Shown: one piece after another, positions 46,411-54,119 of the stretch | How positions within the stretch are numbered: position 1 is the first letter of the stretch | Layout of the letters: each line of letters begins with the position of its first letter | Assembly (NCBI RefSeq): GCF_000379625.1 | Contig: NZ_KB903217.1 | Span: 389,816 to 453,815 of the forward strand | Length of the DNA: 64,000 nt | Reading direction: 5' to 3' | Source: Actinomycetospora chiangmaiensis DSM 45062 | GTDB lineage: Bacteria; Actinomycetota; Actinomycetes; Mycobacteriales; Pseudonocardiaceae | Translations under genes and position numbers: made by a program | Notes under the pieces: generated by a model | Seen by the model: the letters and a program-made list of their open reading frames with translations, nothing else | The model's database searches: none | Told to the model about the DNA's origin: nothing

Positions 46411-47525
46411 CCGTGCAGCCGACGCACCGCCGCCCGCCCGGGCGGCTCGCCGGTGTCCGGCGGCACGGAGTCGGCGTCCACGGTCGCGGGACCGGGGGTG
46501 CCCTCCTCGCGGTCGTCGGCGACCCACAGCTCGGCGCCGCCGGCGACGGCCGACCGCTTCACCAGGGCCAGCGCGACGGAGCCCAGTTCGTGGTGGCGCA
46601 CCGCGGTGCCGACGCGTCCGACGGGCCGGCCGCCCTCGGCGGTGAGGACGGGCGTACCGGGCGGGGGCAGGGCGTCGTCACCGGACGCGAGGTGCAGCAG
46701 CACCATCTGCCGCGGCGGGCGCCCGAGGTTCGCGACGCGGGACACGGTCTCCTGGCCGCGGTAGCAGCCCTTCGACAGGTGCACCGCGGAGCCGATCCAG
46801 CCCACCTCGTGGGGGATCGTCCGCTCGTCGGTGTCGACGCCGAGCCGCGGCCGCAGGGAGGCCACGCGCAGCGCCTCGAAGGCGTCCAGGCCGGCCGGGG
46901 TGGCACCCGCGCCGCGCAGGCGCTGCCACCAGTCGGTGAGGGCGTCCCGGGGGACGATCAGGTCGACGGCGTCGGCCGGCCACTCCTTGCGGCGGACGAT
47001 GCCGCCGCCGGGGAGCGGTCCGGCGTCGGACGACGGCAGCTCGACCCCACCCGCCGTCAGGACCTCCGCGGTGTCCGGTCCGACGAGCGAGAGCATCGCG
47101 TACTCGGCGGTCGCGTCCCGCACCTCGACCTTCGACCAGAAGGTCATCGACGACAGGTAGGCCGCGAGGGCCTCCGCCGTCCCGGGCTCGACGTCGAGCC
47201 AGATGGCCTCGTCCACGTGACTGATCACGGCGTGGTGCTCCACGCGGCCCTGCACGTCGAGGACGAGGCCCTCGGTGCCGGCGCCCTCGGGGAGGTCGGC
47301 GACCTGCTGGGAGACCAGCAGGTGCAGCCAGCTCAACCGGTCGGCCCCGGCGACGACGACCAGCCCGCGGTGCGAGCGGTCGACCACCACCGCGCGCCGG
47401 GTCGCGGCGCGCTGCTCGGCGAAGGGGTCGCCGAAGTGGGACGCGACACCGCCGTCGGGACGGGCGTCGTCGCCATCGGGGTGACCGATGGCGCCGGGGG
47501 TGTCGAGGAGCGGGGAACGACTCAT
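46407..47525 (-). CDS. ygfZ: Folate-binding protein YgfZ (Fe-S cluster repair)
   Basis: Tetrahydrofolate-dependent helper in Fe-S cluster assembly and repair, related to GcvT. It has 372 residues. The signature KGCYRGQE is intact with its Cys. The ATG at 47525 overlaps the fur stop (ATGA). Placed between a Fur-family regulator and a PLP dehydratase. Mycobacterial Rv0811c occupies the matching place near DUF3073. Confidence 0.93.
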   Translation of the reverse strand: MSRSPLLDTPGAIGHPDGDDARPDGGVASHFGDPFAEQRAATRRAVVVDRSHRGLVVVAGADRLSWLHLLVSQQVADLPEGAGTEGLVLDVQGRVEHHAVISHVDEAIWLDVEPGTAEALAAYLSSMTFWSKVEVRDATAEYAMLSLVGPDTAEVLTAGGVELPSSDAGPLPGGGIVRRKEWPADAVDLIVPRDALTDWWQRLRGAGATPAGLDAFEALRVASLRPRLGVDTDERTIPHEVGWIGSAVHLSKGCYRGQETVSRVANLGRPPRQMVLLHLASGDDALPPPGTPVLTAEGGRPVGRVGTAVRHHELGSVALALVKRSAVAGGAELWVADDREEGTPGPATVDADSVPPDTGEPPGRAAVRRLHG

Positions 47526-47962
47526 GCGTCTGCCTCCGGATCGGCGGTGTCGGACGACTCGCACCGCGAGCAGAGCCCGGACAGCGCCACGTGCGTCGGG
47601 TCCAGGGCGAACCCGGCCCGTCTCGCGAGGACCTCGGCGAGGTCGTCGAGCAGACCCGCGTCGACCTCGTCGACGGTGCCGCAGCGGTGACACACGAGGT
47701 GGACGTGCTCGTGCTCACCGGTGGCGTAGGTCGGCGCGCCGTGGCCGAGGTGCGTGTGGCGCACGATCCCGAGCTGCTCGAGCAGGTCGAGCGTGCGGTA
47801 GACCGTGGTGATGTTCACCGCGGGGGCGATCTCCTGCACCTTCGTGCAGATGGCCTCCGGGGTGGCGTGCCCGAGCTCGGACACGGCGTCGAGCACGAGC
47901 TGGCGCTGTGGGGTCATGCGCAGGCCGCGTCGGTGCAGCGTCTGCCGCAGTTCGGTGTCCAC
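47522..47962 (-). CDS. Fur family metalloregulator
   Basis: 146 residues. Winged helix with RMTPQRQLVLDAV and AVNITTVYRTLDLLEQLG; dimerisation domain with HEHVHLVCHRCG and a second CSRC pair, giving the Cys4 structural zinc site. The GTG at 47962 is the family-typical start. Which metal it senses (iron, zinc or peroxide type) is not settled by sequence. It overlaps ygfZ by 4 bp, suggesting it controls or is coregulated with Fe-S maintenance. Confidence 0.92.
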   Translation of the reverse strand: MDTELRQTLHRRGLRMTPQRQLVLDAVSELGHATPEAICTKVQEIAPAVNITTVYRTLDLLEQLGIVRHTHLGHGAPTYATGEHEHVHLVCHRCGTVDEVDAGLLDDLAEVLARRAGFALDPTHVALSGLCSRCESSDTADPEADA

Positions 47963-48110
47963 ACCGCGATGGTAGGCCGCCGCGACACGCCCGGACGGCG
48001 CCCTCGCCGCGCCCGGCGGCCGTTCGGCGTCTCGCACCGTCCGGCATCCATCCTTACGATCGGGTGGCGCCCGGTCACACACGGGATCGGGCGAGCAGAC
48101 GAGGTGATGT

Positions 48111-48752
48111 ATGACGACGGGTGAGCGGGGTCGGACTCCCCCCGACGCCGAGCACTACCTGGACCTGCCGGACGCACCGGAGGAGGCGGACGGGCCGCAC
48201 TTCGACGTGGTGCTCCGTGGGTACGACCGGACCCAGGTCGACGAGCACGTGGCCGGTCTGCGCCGGATGGTGGCGCAGCTGCGGGCCCAGCTCGCGGTCC
48301 GCGAACGACGGCGGGCGCCCGAGCCGTCGCCGACCCCGCGCCGGGAGCTCGCGGCCACGCTGCAGGAGGGTTCGCCCACCGCGCCCCCGCCGGCCGCGCA
48401 GGACCCCGACCAGGTCGGCGCCTTCAACGAGCGCCTGCGGGGGATCCTGCAGGCCGCCGAGCAGGAGGCGGCCCTCGTCCGGAGCAAGGCCGCCGAGTCG
48501 CTGCTCGCCGAGCACGCCGAGTCGCGGGCCGCCCTCGCCGACCTGCGGGCCCAGCGCGACGCCGTCTTCGACGAGCTCGTCAAGGTCAAGGGGCTGCTCG
48601 ACGACCTGGTGGCGAACTCGGGGCGCCCCTCGCGTCCGTGGGGTCCGCCGCGCCGTCCGTACGGCCCGCCGCCGTACCCGCCGCCCGGTCCACCGCGACC
48701 GGTGCCGCCCCAGGCGATCGAGGACACCTCGGACCTCGCCGCCGAGAACTGA
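48111..48752 (+). CDS. DivIVA-domain coiled-coil protein
   Basis: 213 residues. HFDVVLRGYDRTQVDEHVAGLRRMVAQLRAQ is a DivIVA-type N-terminal motif, followed by coiled coil (about 105-165) and a Pro-rich tail (PPRRPYGPPPYPPPGPP). Such proteins mark curved membrane or the growing pole and recruit partners. It is shorter than Wag31, so a paralogue rather than the main polar organiser. It has a ribosome site GAGGTGAT before the ATG. Confidence 0.8.
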   Translation: MTTGERGRTPPDAEHYLDLPDAPEEADGPHFDVVLRGYDRTQVDEHVAGLRRMVAQLRAQLAVRERRRAPEPSPTPRRELAATLQEGSPTAPPPAAQDPDQVGAFNERLRGILQAAEQEAALVRSKAAESLLAEHAESRAALADLRAQRDAVFDELVKVKGLLDDLVANSGRPSRPWGPPRRPYGPPPYPPPGPPRPVPPQAIEDTSDLAAEN

Positions 48753-48763
48753 TCGCTCTGCGT

Positions 48764-48788
48764 GGCGACGCAGGTACGCTGCGTCGCC
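48764..48788. promoter_or_regulatory. Dyad and -10 box abutting a leaderless start
   Basis: GGCGACGCAG-gtacg-CTGCGTCGCC, a perfect 10-bp inverted repeat ending one base before the ATG at 48789. A TACGCT -10 hexamer (48775-48780) lies in its centre, so a bound protein would cover the promoter. Confidence 0.5.
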
Positions 48789-49199
48789 ATGGGGGAGTGG
48801 TCGCAGCGGTGGACGTCCTGGATGCATGAGCCGCGGGTGTGGATGGTCGGTGCGGCGGTGCTCTTCGGCGTCGCCGTGGTCCTGCTGCTGCTCGCCGCGG
48901 TGGCGGCCCGGCGCGCCCGCCGTCGGCGCCGCCACGCGGCAGCCGTCCCCGACCGAGCGGCCGTTCCCGACCAGGCGGCCGTTCCCGACGACGGGTCGCG
49001 GCGCCTGCTCGCGGCGCTCGTCGCCGACCCCGACGGGGCGGTCGCCGCGCTGCGGCGCGGGGACGAGCCGTGCGGAACGGCCATCGAGCTGCTCCGCGCC
49101 GGGGTCCCCGCGCCCGCCGTCGCCCGGTTGACCGGCATCGACGTGGCGGAGCTGGGCGACCTCGTGGCGGCCCGGCTCGGGGTGCTCGAGCCGGGCTGA
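48789..49199 (+). CDS. Single-pass membrane protein, hypothetical
   Basis: 136 residues, function not recognised. One transmembrane helix (VWMVGAAVLFGVAVVLLLLA) is followed by a very basic stretch (RRARRRRRH), a short VPDRA/VPDQA repeat and a helical cytoplasmic domain (LLAALVADPDGAVAALRRG, LTGIDVAELGDLVAARLG). The ATG at 48789 is favoured by the TACGCT -10 eight bases upstream; a GTG at 48762 would add nine residues. It follows the DivIVA-like gene. Confidence 0.65.
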   Translation: MGEWSQRWTSWMHEPRVWMVGAAVLFGVAVVLLLLAAVAARRARRRRRHAAAVPDRAAVPDQAAVPDDGSRRLLAALVADPDGAVAALRRGDEPCGTAIELLRAGVPAPAVARLTGIDVAELGDLVAARLGVLEPG

Positions 49200-49201
49200 G
49201 G

Positions 49202-49253
49202 GGACGAACGGGCCGTTCGTCACGCCGGACCGTGACGAACGGGCCGTTCGTCC
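49202..49253. terminator. Perfect 23-bp hairpin, family A
   Basis: Arms 49202-49224 and 49231-49253 are exact reverse complements with a 6-nt loop. Each arm itself contains the palindrome ACGAACGGGCCGTTCGT. It lies between convergent genes. Confidence 0.88.
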
Positions 49254-49260
49254 GGCCGAC

Positions 49261-49896
49261 CTAACCGACGACGCGCTGCAGGCGGGCCGAGGTGTGCGGC
49301 TGCATCTCCTGGCCCATCATCGCCCGCTCCTCGACGTAGAAGAGGTCGCCCTCGACGATGCCGTAGAGCCGGTTGGCGGCCTGGACGTCCTTGGCGGTGG
49401 CGGTGCGCACCGTGGCGTCGGTCGACAGCTCCCAGGACGTCTGCGTGCGGGCGCTGCCGTAGAAGATCTCGACGATCCCGGTGGCGTGGGCGAGGAGCAG
49501 CTCGATCGTGCCGTCGGGCTGCGGGCGCCAGAAGCCGGTCTCGCGGGCCGCCGGGCGGACCACGGCGCCGCCCGGGCCGTCGAGCAGCCAGGCGCGGGCC
49601 TCCCAGGACGCGAAGGGCCGGCCGTCGTGGGCCAGGGTGATCTGCTGGCCGAAGTGGAACGGGCCGTCGATCGTCGGGTAGACGACCTCGCCCTCCCCGC
49701 GCCACACCCCGACGAGCGGGAGGATCGGAAGCAGCGCGTCGTTCAGGTCCGGGCCCTGGCGCAGGTTCGCCGTGTCGTCCGGGATCGGCAGATCGGTCCA
49801 CTGCGGGCGGTTGGCGCCACGGGTGAGCTCGGCGCGTTCCTCGGCGGCGCGGATGGCCTCGTTGCCGGCGAGGCCCTCGGGCACGTCCTCGCTCAC
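49261..49896 (-). CDS. Nitrobindin-like heme-binding beta-barrel protein
   Basis: FABP-like ten-stranded barrel, the family that binds ferric heme and isomerises peroxynitrite to nitrate (mycobacterial Rv0813c relatives). It has 211 residues. The signature GVWRGEGE is intact, and the C-terminal QPHTSARLQRV holds the probable axial His. The start is GTG, overlapping the stop of a 41-codon membrane-peptide gene upstream (GTGA). The first 45 residues are a flexible extension. Confidence 0.9.
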   Translation of the reverse strand: MSEDVPEGLAGNEAIRAAEERAELTRGANRPQWTDLPIPDDTANLRQGPDLNDALLPILPLVGVWRGEGEVVYPTIDGPFHFGQQITLAHDGRPFASWEARAWLLDGPGGAVVRPAARETGFWRPQPDGTIELLLAHATGIVEIFYGSARTQTSWELSTDATVRTATAKDVQAANRLYGIVEGDLFYVEERAMMGQEMQPHTSARLQRVVG

Positions 49897-50018
49897 GACG
49901 CACCTCCGGAGAGGTCGCGGGGAGCTTCGTCGCGGAAGAGCCGCCTCGTCAGGACGAGCGCGTAGGAGAGGATCCCGGCGCTGGTCGCGGCGAGGAGGAC
50001 CGTGTAGACCCAGGCCAC
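49893..50018 (-). CDS. 41-residue single-pass membrane protein, leaderless
   Basis: A GTG at 50018 opens a 41-codon frame: hydrophobic helix (VYTVLLAATSAGILSYALVL), basic TRRLFRD, then a short tail. Its stop overlaps the nitrobindin GTG by 4 bp, and a TAGGGT -10 box lies 6 nt before the start, so it looks like the true first gene of this unit. Function unknown; it could anchor or regulate the nitrobindin. Confidence 0.75.
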   Translation of the reverse strand: MAWVYTVLLAATSAGILSYALVLTRRLFRDEAPRDLSGGAS

Positions 50019-50024
50019 GCGACC

Positions 50025-50030
50025 ACCCTA
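50025..50030 (-). promoter_or_regulatory. -10 box of the small membrane protein-nitrobindin unit
   Basis: TAGGGT on the minus strand, 6 nt before the GTG at 50018; no ribosome site between. Confidence 0.55.
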
Positions 50031-50037
50031 ACGACGA

Positions 50038-50072
50038 ACACCCGCCCCACCCGGGAGGGGCGGGACGGGTGT
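50038..50072. terminator. GC-rich hairpin after the sulfurtransferase operon
   Basis: ACACCCGCCCC can pair with GGGGCGGGACGGGTGT with a small bulge. It is located downstream of the leftward sseC gene. Confidence 0.5.
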
Positions 50073-50089
50073 CGACGACGTCGTGGGGG

Positions 50090-50389
50090 TCAGCCCACGG
50101 GCACCTCGGTGGTGTAGAGCCCGGGGCCCTGCACTGCCACGTCGGCCTGGCCGTTGCCCGAGCGCGAGAGCGCCCGGACGGTCCAGCTGCCCGGCGCCGC
50201 GAAGAAGCGGTAGTCGCCGGTCGCGGACGACACGACCTCGGCGGTGAACTCGCCGGTGCCGTCGAGCAGGCGCACGTAGGCGCCGCCCACCGGCGACCCG
50301 CCGTTGGTCACCTTGCCGACCAGCACCGACTCCTTGGTGAGGTCGACCCCGGCCGGGATCTCGGCCGTCTGCTCAGGAGCTCCGCACAT
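50090..50389 (-). CDS. sseC: DUF1416 protein SseC
   Basis: 99-residue protein always paired with thiosulfate sulfurtransferase in actinobacteria; exact role unknown. Starts MCGAPEQ, with a Cys at position 2, then a carboxypeptidase-regulatory-like beta sandwich (VLVGKVTNGGSPVGGAYVRLL, GDYRFFAAPGSWTVRAL). The ATG overlaps the sulfurtransferase stop by 1 bp (TGATG), so the two are coupled. Confidence 0.93.
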   Translation of the reverse strand: MCGAPEQTAEIPAGVDLTKESVLVGKVTNGGSPVGGAYVRLLDGTGEFTAEVVSSATGDYRFFAAPGSWTVRALSRSGNGQADVAVQGPGLYTTEVPVG

Positions 50390-51231
50390 CAGGACTTCCC
50401 ATCCCCGGTCTCGACCGGCACGCCCACGAGCGAGCCGTACTCGGTCCACGACCCGTCGTAGTTCTTGACGTCCGACTCGCCCAGCAGCTCGTGCAGGGCG
50501 AACCAGGTGTGCGACGACCGCTCGCCGATGCGGCAGTAGGCGATCGTGGGACGCGACGAGTCGAGGCCCTGCTCGGCGTAGAGCGCGCGCAGCTCGTCGT
50601 CGGACTTGAAGGTGCCGTCCTCGTTCGCGGCCTTCGACCACGGCACGTTGAGCGCCGAGGGGATGTGGCCGCCGCGCTGCGCCTGCTCCTGCGGGAGGTG
50701 CGCCGGCGCGAGCAGCTTGCCGGAGAACTCGTCGGGCGAGCGGACGTCGACCAGGTTCTTCGTCCCGATGGCGTCGACGGCCTCGTCGCGGAAGGCGCGG
50801 ATCGAGAGGTCCTGCTCCTGCGCGGAGTAGGTCGTCTGCGGGCGCTCGGGGACGGCGGTGTCGAGCTTCCGGCCGTCGAGCTCCCACTTCTTGCGGCCAC
50901 CGTCGAGCAGCTTCACGTCGGTGTGGCCGTAGAGCTTGAAGTACCAGTAGGCGTAGGCGGCGAACCAGTTGTTGTTCCCGCCGTAGAGCACCACGGTGTC
51001 GTCGTTGGAGATGCCCTTGGCCGAGAGCAGCTTCTCGAAGCCGGCCTTGTCGACGAAGTCGCGGCGGACCTGGTCCTGCAGCTCGGTCTTCCAGTCGATC
51101 CTGACGGCACCGGGGATGTGCCCGCCGTCGTAGGCACTGGTGTCCTCGTCGACCTCGACGAACACCACACCGGGAGCGTCGAGGTTCTCCTCGGCCCAGT
51201 CGGCGGTGACCAGGGCGTCCTGGCGGCTCAT
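50389..51231 (-). CDS. sseA: Thiosulfate sulfurtransferase (rhodanese)
   Basis: Transfers sulfane sulfur, for example from thiosulfate to cyanide or thiol acceptors. It has 280 residues and two rhodanese domains. The active-site loop in the C-terminal domain is AYCRIGERSSHTWF, with Cys as the persulfide carrier; the N-terminal domain lacks a Cys loop, as usual. GAGGAGT precedes the ATG. A 27-residue Cys-containing leader peptide is encoded 117 bp upstream. This is the place of cysA2/sseC2 in mycobacteria. Confidence 0.95.
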   Translation of the reverse strand: MSRQDALVTADWAEENLDAPGVVFVEVDEDTSAYDGGHIPGAVRIDWKTELQDQVRRDFVDKAGFEKLLSAKGISNDDTVVLYGGNNNWFAAYAYWYFKLYGHTDVKLLDGGRKKWELDGRKLDTAVPERPQTTYSAQEQDLSIRAFRDEAVDAIGTKNLVDVRSPDEFSGKLLAPAHLPQEQAQRGGHIPSALNVPWSKAANEDGTFKSDDELRALYAEQGLDSSRPTIAYCRIGERSSHTWFALHELLGESDVKNYDGSWTEYGSLVGVPVETGDGKS

Positions 51232-51348
51232 GAATGACTCCTCGTGCGGGATGGGAGCGGCACCCGCACGGCGCCGCTCTCGGTTGACTCTGGTCGAGAG
51301 ACGTCGCGCCGGAGCCCCGGATCGGTCCGGAGCACGGTGGAGGAGACC

Positions 51349-51432
51349 TCAGGCGCGACGGGCGCCCGGACACAGGCTGCTGTCGACGCGGCACAGGTCC
51401 ACTGCGCGTCGCCGTGTCAGGCCCTCGTCCAC
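51349..51432 (-). CDS. Leader peptide upstream of sulfurtransferase operon
   Basis: 27 residues from a GTG at 51432. The core RRRAVDLCRVDSSLC is the hallmark of the short leader peptides found before sulfur-metabolism genes in actinobacteria. Known or proposed role: ribosome stalling at Cys codons when charged tRNA-Cys is low, raising downstream expression. The 117 bp between it and sseA are available for attenuator structure. A TAACGT -10 box 7 nt upstream makes the start leaderless. Confidence 0.85.
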   Translation of the reverse strand: MDEGLTRRRAVDLCRVDSSLCPGARRA

Positions 51433-51439
51433 GGCGGCC

Positions 51440-51469
51440 ACGTTACCGAAACGTCCCCGCCGCGGTCAC
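51440..51469 (-). promoter_or_regulatory. Promoter of the leader peptide-sseA-sseC operon
   Basis: On the minus strand, -35 GTGACC (51469-51464) and -10 TAACGT (51445-51440) with an 18-nt spacer; 7 nt from the -10 to the leader GTG. The -35 overlaps the thioredoxin stop codon. Confidence 0.55.
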
Positions 51470-51903
51470 CCTCGTCCGAGGTGGCGCTCGATCGCGGTGA
51501 CGAGCGCGGCGCGTCGCGGCACGCCGTCGACCCGGAGCAGCTCCCGGCCGCGGCCGTCCACGAGCAGGGTGGTGGGGGTGCGGGCGACCCCGAGCAGGCG
51601 GACCAGTTCGGGCCGGCTCGCGAGGTCGACGTCGCGGTGCACCAGGCCGGGCAGCTCGGCGGCGACGTCGCCGAGCACGCTGCGGGTGTCGCGGCAGTGG
51701 GTGCAGAAGGCGGAGGAGATCTGCAGCAGCACCAGCCCGCCGTCGCGCGCGGTCAGGTCGGCGGGGAGCCGGGGGACGGGGATGTCACCGGTGCGGGCCG
51801 CGGGCGGCTCCGGGGCCCGGCGACGCCGCAGCAGCAGGCCCACCGCGAGCACGATCGCGCTGAGCGCGAGGATCACCAGCAGGGTGACGACGGCCGCCGT
51901 CAT
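51466..51903 (-). CDS. Membrane-anchored thioredoxin-like protein
   Basis: 145 residues. An N-terminal helix (VVTLLVILALSAIVLAVGLLL) anchors a thioredoxin fold with the CxxC site FCTHCRD and cis-Pro in ARTPTTLLV. The redox domain could lie on either face of the membrane; basic residues after the helix suggest the cytoplasm. GGGGAGC precedes the ATG at 51903. It lies directly upstream of the sulfurtransferase operon, as thiX does in mycobacteria, suggesting reduction of persulfide or disulfide intermediates. Confidence 0.85.
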   Translation of the reverse strand: MTAAVVTLLVILALSAIVLAVGLLLRRRRAPEPPAARTGDIPVPRLPADLTARDGGLVLLQISSAFCTHCRDTRSVLGDVAAELPGLVHRDVDLASRPELVRLLGVARTPTTLLVDGRGRELLRVDGVPRRAALVTAIERHLGRG

Positions 51904-52082
51904 GCGCAGCTCCCCTCTCCGACGCCCGACCGCGGACCCGCCCGTCCACGACCGGCCCCCACGGTAGGCAGTCGGCCGGACGGCCCGCGCACGCGGGCTC
52001 CACGTGACATGCAACGCGCGCTGGGGTGACGGCGCGGTGAACGGGGTTAAGGTCTCCCTCACGACTGTGGAGGGAGATACGC

Positions 52083-52901
52083 GTGGAGCTCCTGCTGCTC
52101 ACCGCCGACCCCGAACCGACGTCAGTGCTGCCGTCGTTGACCCTGCTACCCCACGGGCTGCGCACCGCAGCCCCCGAAGTGGCCGCCCTGCTCGACGCCG
52201 GGCCGCACGACGCCGTCCTCGTCGACGCGCGGCACGATCTCGCGGCCGCGCGCAGCCTGTGCCGTCTCCTCGGGTCCACCGGGCTCGACGTCCCGGTGAT
52301 CGCCGTGCTCACCGAGGGCGGCCTCGTGGCGGTGTCGCTCGAGTGGGGGGTGGACGAGGTCCTGCTCCCCGGGGCGGGCCCGGCCGAGATCGACGCCCGG
52401 CTCCGGCTGCTGCGCGCCCGCCGCTCCACCGACGCGGCCGGCGGCGACGGCGCCCTGGTCCTCGGGGAACTCGTCATCGACGAGGCGACCTACACCGCCC
52501 GCCTGCGCGGTCGGCCGCTCGACCTGACCTACAAGGAGTTCGAGCTCCTCAAGTACCTCGCCCAGCACGCCGGCCGGGTGTTCACCCGGGCCCAGCTGCT
52601 GCAGGAGGTCTGGGGCTACGACTTCTTCGGCGGCACCCGCACGGTCGACGTCCACGTGCGGCGCCTGCGCGCGAAGCTCGGCGCCGAGCACGAGCAGCTC
52701 ATCGGCACCGTGCGCAACGTCGGCTACAAGTTCGTCCGGCCGGTCCGCGGTGTGCTCGGCGGGGGTGACGCCGGGCGTGGCGGGCTCGCGCTCGAGGAGT
52801 CCGGCGACGACGAGGACCCCTCCGGGGCCTCCCGGGACGACCGCGCCGACCGGGCCGACGACCGGGTGGTGCGGCCCGCGGTCTGGGCCGGTCGCGGCTG
52901 A
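52083..52901 (+). CDS. glnR: Nitrogen response regulator GlnR
   Basis: Orphan OmpR-type regulator of nitrogen assimilation in actinomycetes. It has 272 residues. The receiver domain has the retained Asp in AVLVDARHD but lacks the usual acidic pocket, as known for GlnR. The winged helix has [25 protein letters not shown] and [26 protein letters not shown] precedes the GTG. The acidic C-terminal tail of about 40 residues is longer than in many homologues. mshD follows, as in mycobacteria. Confidence 0.93.
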   Translation: MELLLLTADPEPTSVLPSLTLLPHGLRTAAPEVAALLDAGPHDAVLVDARHDLAAARSLCRLLGSTGLDVPVIAVLTEGGLVAVSLEWGVDEVLLPGAGPAEIDARLRLLRARRSTDAAGGDGALVLGELVIDEATYTARLRGRPLDLTYKEFELLKYLAQHAGRVFTRAQLLQEVWGYDFFGGTRTVDVHVRRLRAKLGAEHEQLIGTVRNVGYKFVRPVRGVLGGGDAGRGGLALEESGDDEDPSGASRDDRADRADDRVVRPAVWAGRG

Positions 52902-52909
52902 GCGGCGCG

Positions 52910-52915
52910 TAGCGT
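52910..52915 (+). promoter_or_regulatory. mshD -10 box (leaderless start)
   Basis: TAGCGT lies exactly 7 nt before the mshD GTG, in the 21-bp gap after glnR. Confidence 0.5.
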
Positions 52916-52922
52916 CTCGTCC

Positions 52923-53843
52923 GTGATCACCCCGCAGTGGATCGAGCCGACGGCGGCCGATCGGGAGGAGCTGGAGCGGTTCGCCGCCGACCTGGCGCAC
53001 GCCGACGGCGTGGCGGCCTTCTCGGAGCCGACGTTGCTCGACCTCGCGACCCCGACCGGCCACGGCCGCCACCTCGTCGCGCGGGGTGACGACGGGGCCG
53101 TCATCGGGTGGGCGCACATCGACGAGTCCGATCCCGACGACGTCGTCGTCGAGCTGGGGGTGGCCCCGGCCGCCCGCCGGCACGGGGTGGGTCGCGCCCT
53201 CGCCGGGGCGCTCGCGGCCGACGACGACGCGCGCCCGGGCCGCATCCGGGTGTGGGCGCACGGCGACCGGACGGGCTCGGCGGACTTCGCGGGGGACTGG
53301 GGTCTGGTCCGCGAGCGCGAGCTGTGGATGATGCGCCGACCGTCCGGCGCCGGACCGTTGCCGGAGCAGCGTCCCGTCGAGGGCGTGTCGATCGTGGCGT
53401 TCGTGCCGGGCCGGGACGAGGACGACGTCGTGGCGGTCAACGCCCGCGCCTTCGCCTGGCACCCCGAGCAGGGCGCGATGACGGCGGACGACGTGCGCCG
53501 CCGCGAGCAGGAGCCGTGGTTCGACCCGGCGGGATTCCTTCTCGCGCGGGAGGACGCGACGGGGCGCCTGCTCGGCTTCCACTGGACCAAGCGCCATCCC
53601 GAGGGCCGGTCGGGCGACGACGGCCCGATCGGCGAGGTCTACGTGGTGGGCGTGGACCCGGACGCGCAGGGCCGCGGGCTGGGCCGGGCGCTGACCCTCG
53701 CCGGGCTGCACCACCTCGCGGGCCGCGGGCTCGACGAGGTGATCCTCTACGTCGAGGCCGACAACGTCCCGGCGGTCACCACCTACCGGCACCTGGGGTT
53801 CGAGGTCGACGCGGCGGACGTGTCCTACCGACTCCCGTCCTGA
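52923..53843 (+). CDS. mshD: Mycothiol synthase
   Basis: Acetyl-CoA:Cys-GlcN-Ins acetyltransferase, last step of mycothiol synthesis. It has 306 residues with two tandem GNAT domains: the first with VVVELGVAPAARRHGVGRAL, the second with VYVVGVDPDAQGRGLGRALTLAGL as the acetyl-CoA site. The ending YVEADNVPAVTTYRHLGFEVD is typical. The start is GTG with a leaderless promoter. Its presence marks an actinobacterium using mycothiol. Confidence 0.96.
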   Translation: MITPQWIEPTAADREELERFAADLAHADGVAAFSEPTLLDLATPTGHGRHLVARGDDGAVIGWAHIDESDPDDVVVELGVAPAARRHGVGRALAGALAADDDARPGRIRVWAHGDRTGSADFAGDWGLVRERELWMMRRPSGAGPLPEQRPVEGVSIVAFVPGRDEDDVVAVNARAFAWHPEQGAMTADDVRRREQEPWFDPAGFLLAREDATGRLLGFHWTKRHPEGRSGDDGPIGEVYVVGVDPDAQGRGLGRALTLAGLHHLAGRGLDEVILYVEADNVPAVTTYRHLGFEVDAADVSYRLPS

Positions 53844-53959
53844 TCGTCGTCGTCATCTCCCGGTCACCTGTCGGACATCCGGCGTCGACGGGTGAGCGTT
53901 CAACCACGCTCCGCGCAAACCCGCACGTGCTGTGACCAGCATCAACCCGTTCCGGTGAC

Positions 53960-53990
53960 GTTCATGGGGGCTGTTCACCTCGCGTTCACC
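53960..53990 (+). promoter_or_regulatory. PHO box upstream of pstS
   Basis: Two perfect GTTCACC repeats (53973 and 53984) with an 11-nt period, plus a degenerate GTTCATG at 53960. This matches the PhoP direct-repeat unit known from Streptomyces. It lies 130 bp before pstS, predicting induction under phosphate starvation. Confidence 0.85.
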
Positions 53991-54119
53991 CGCTCACTGT
54001 CGGTCGTCCATCCCGGCTGCCTAATGTCCGCGTCCGGCCTTCGCGAGTCCGTGCGAGGGCTGAAATGCCCGGATCGTCGACGTGGCGGCGGGTCTTCGAG
54101 GACGAGACAGGAGATCTCT

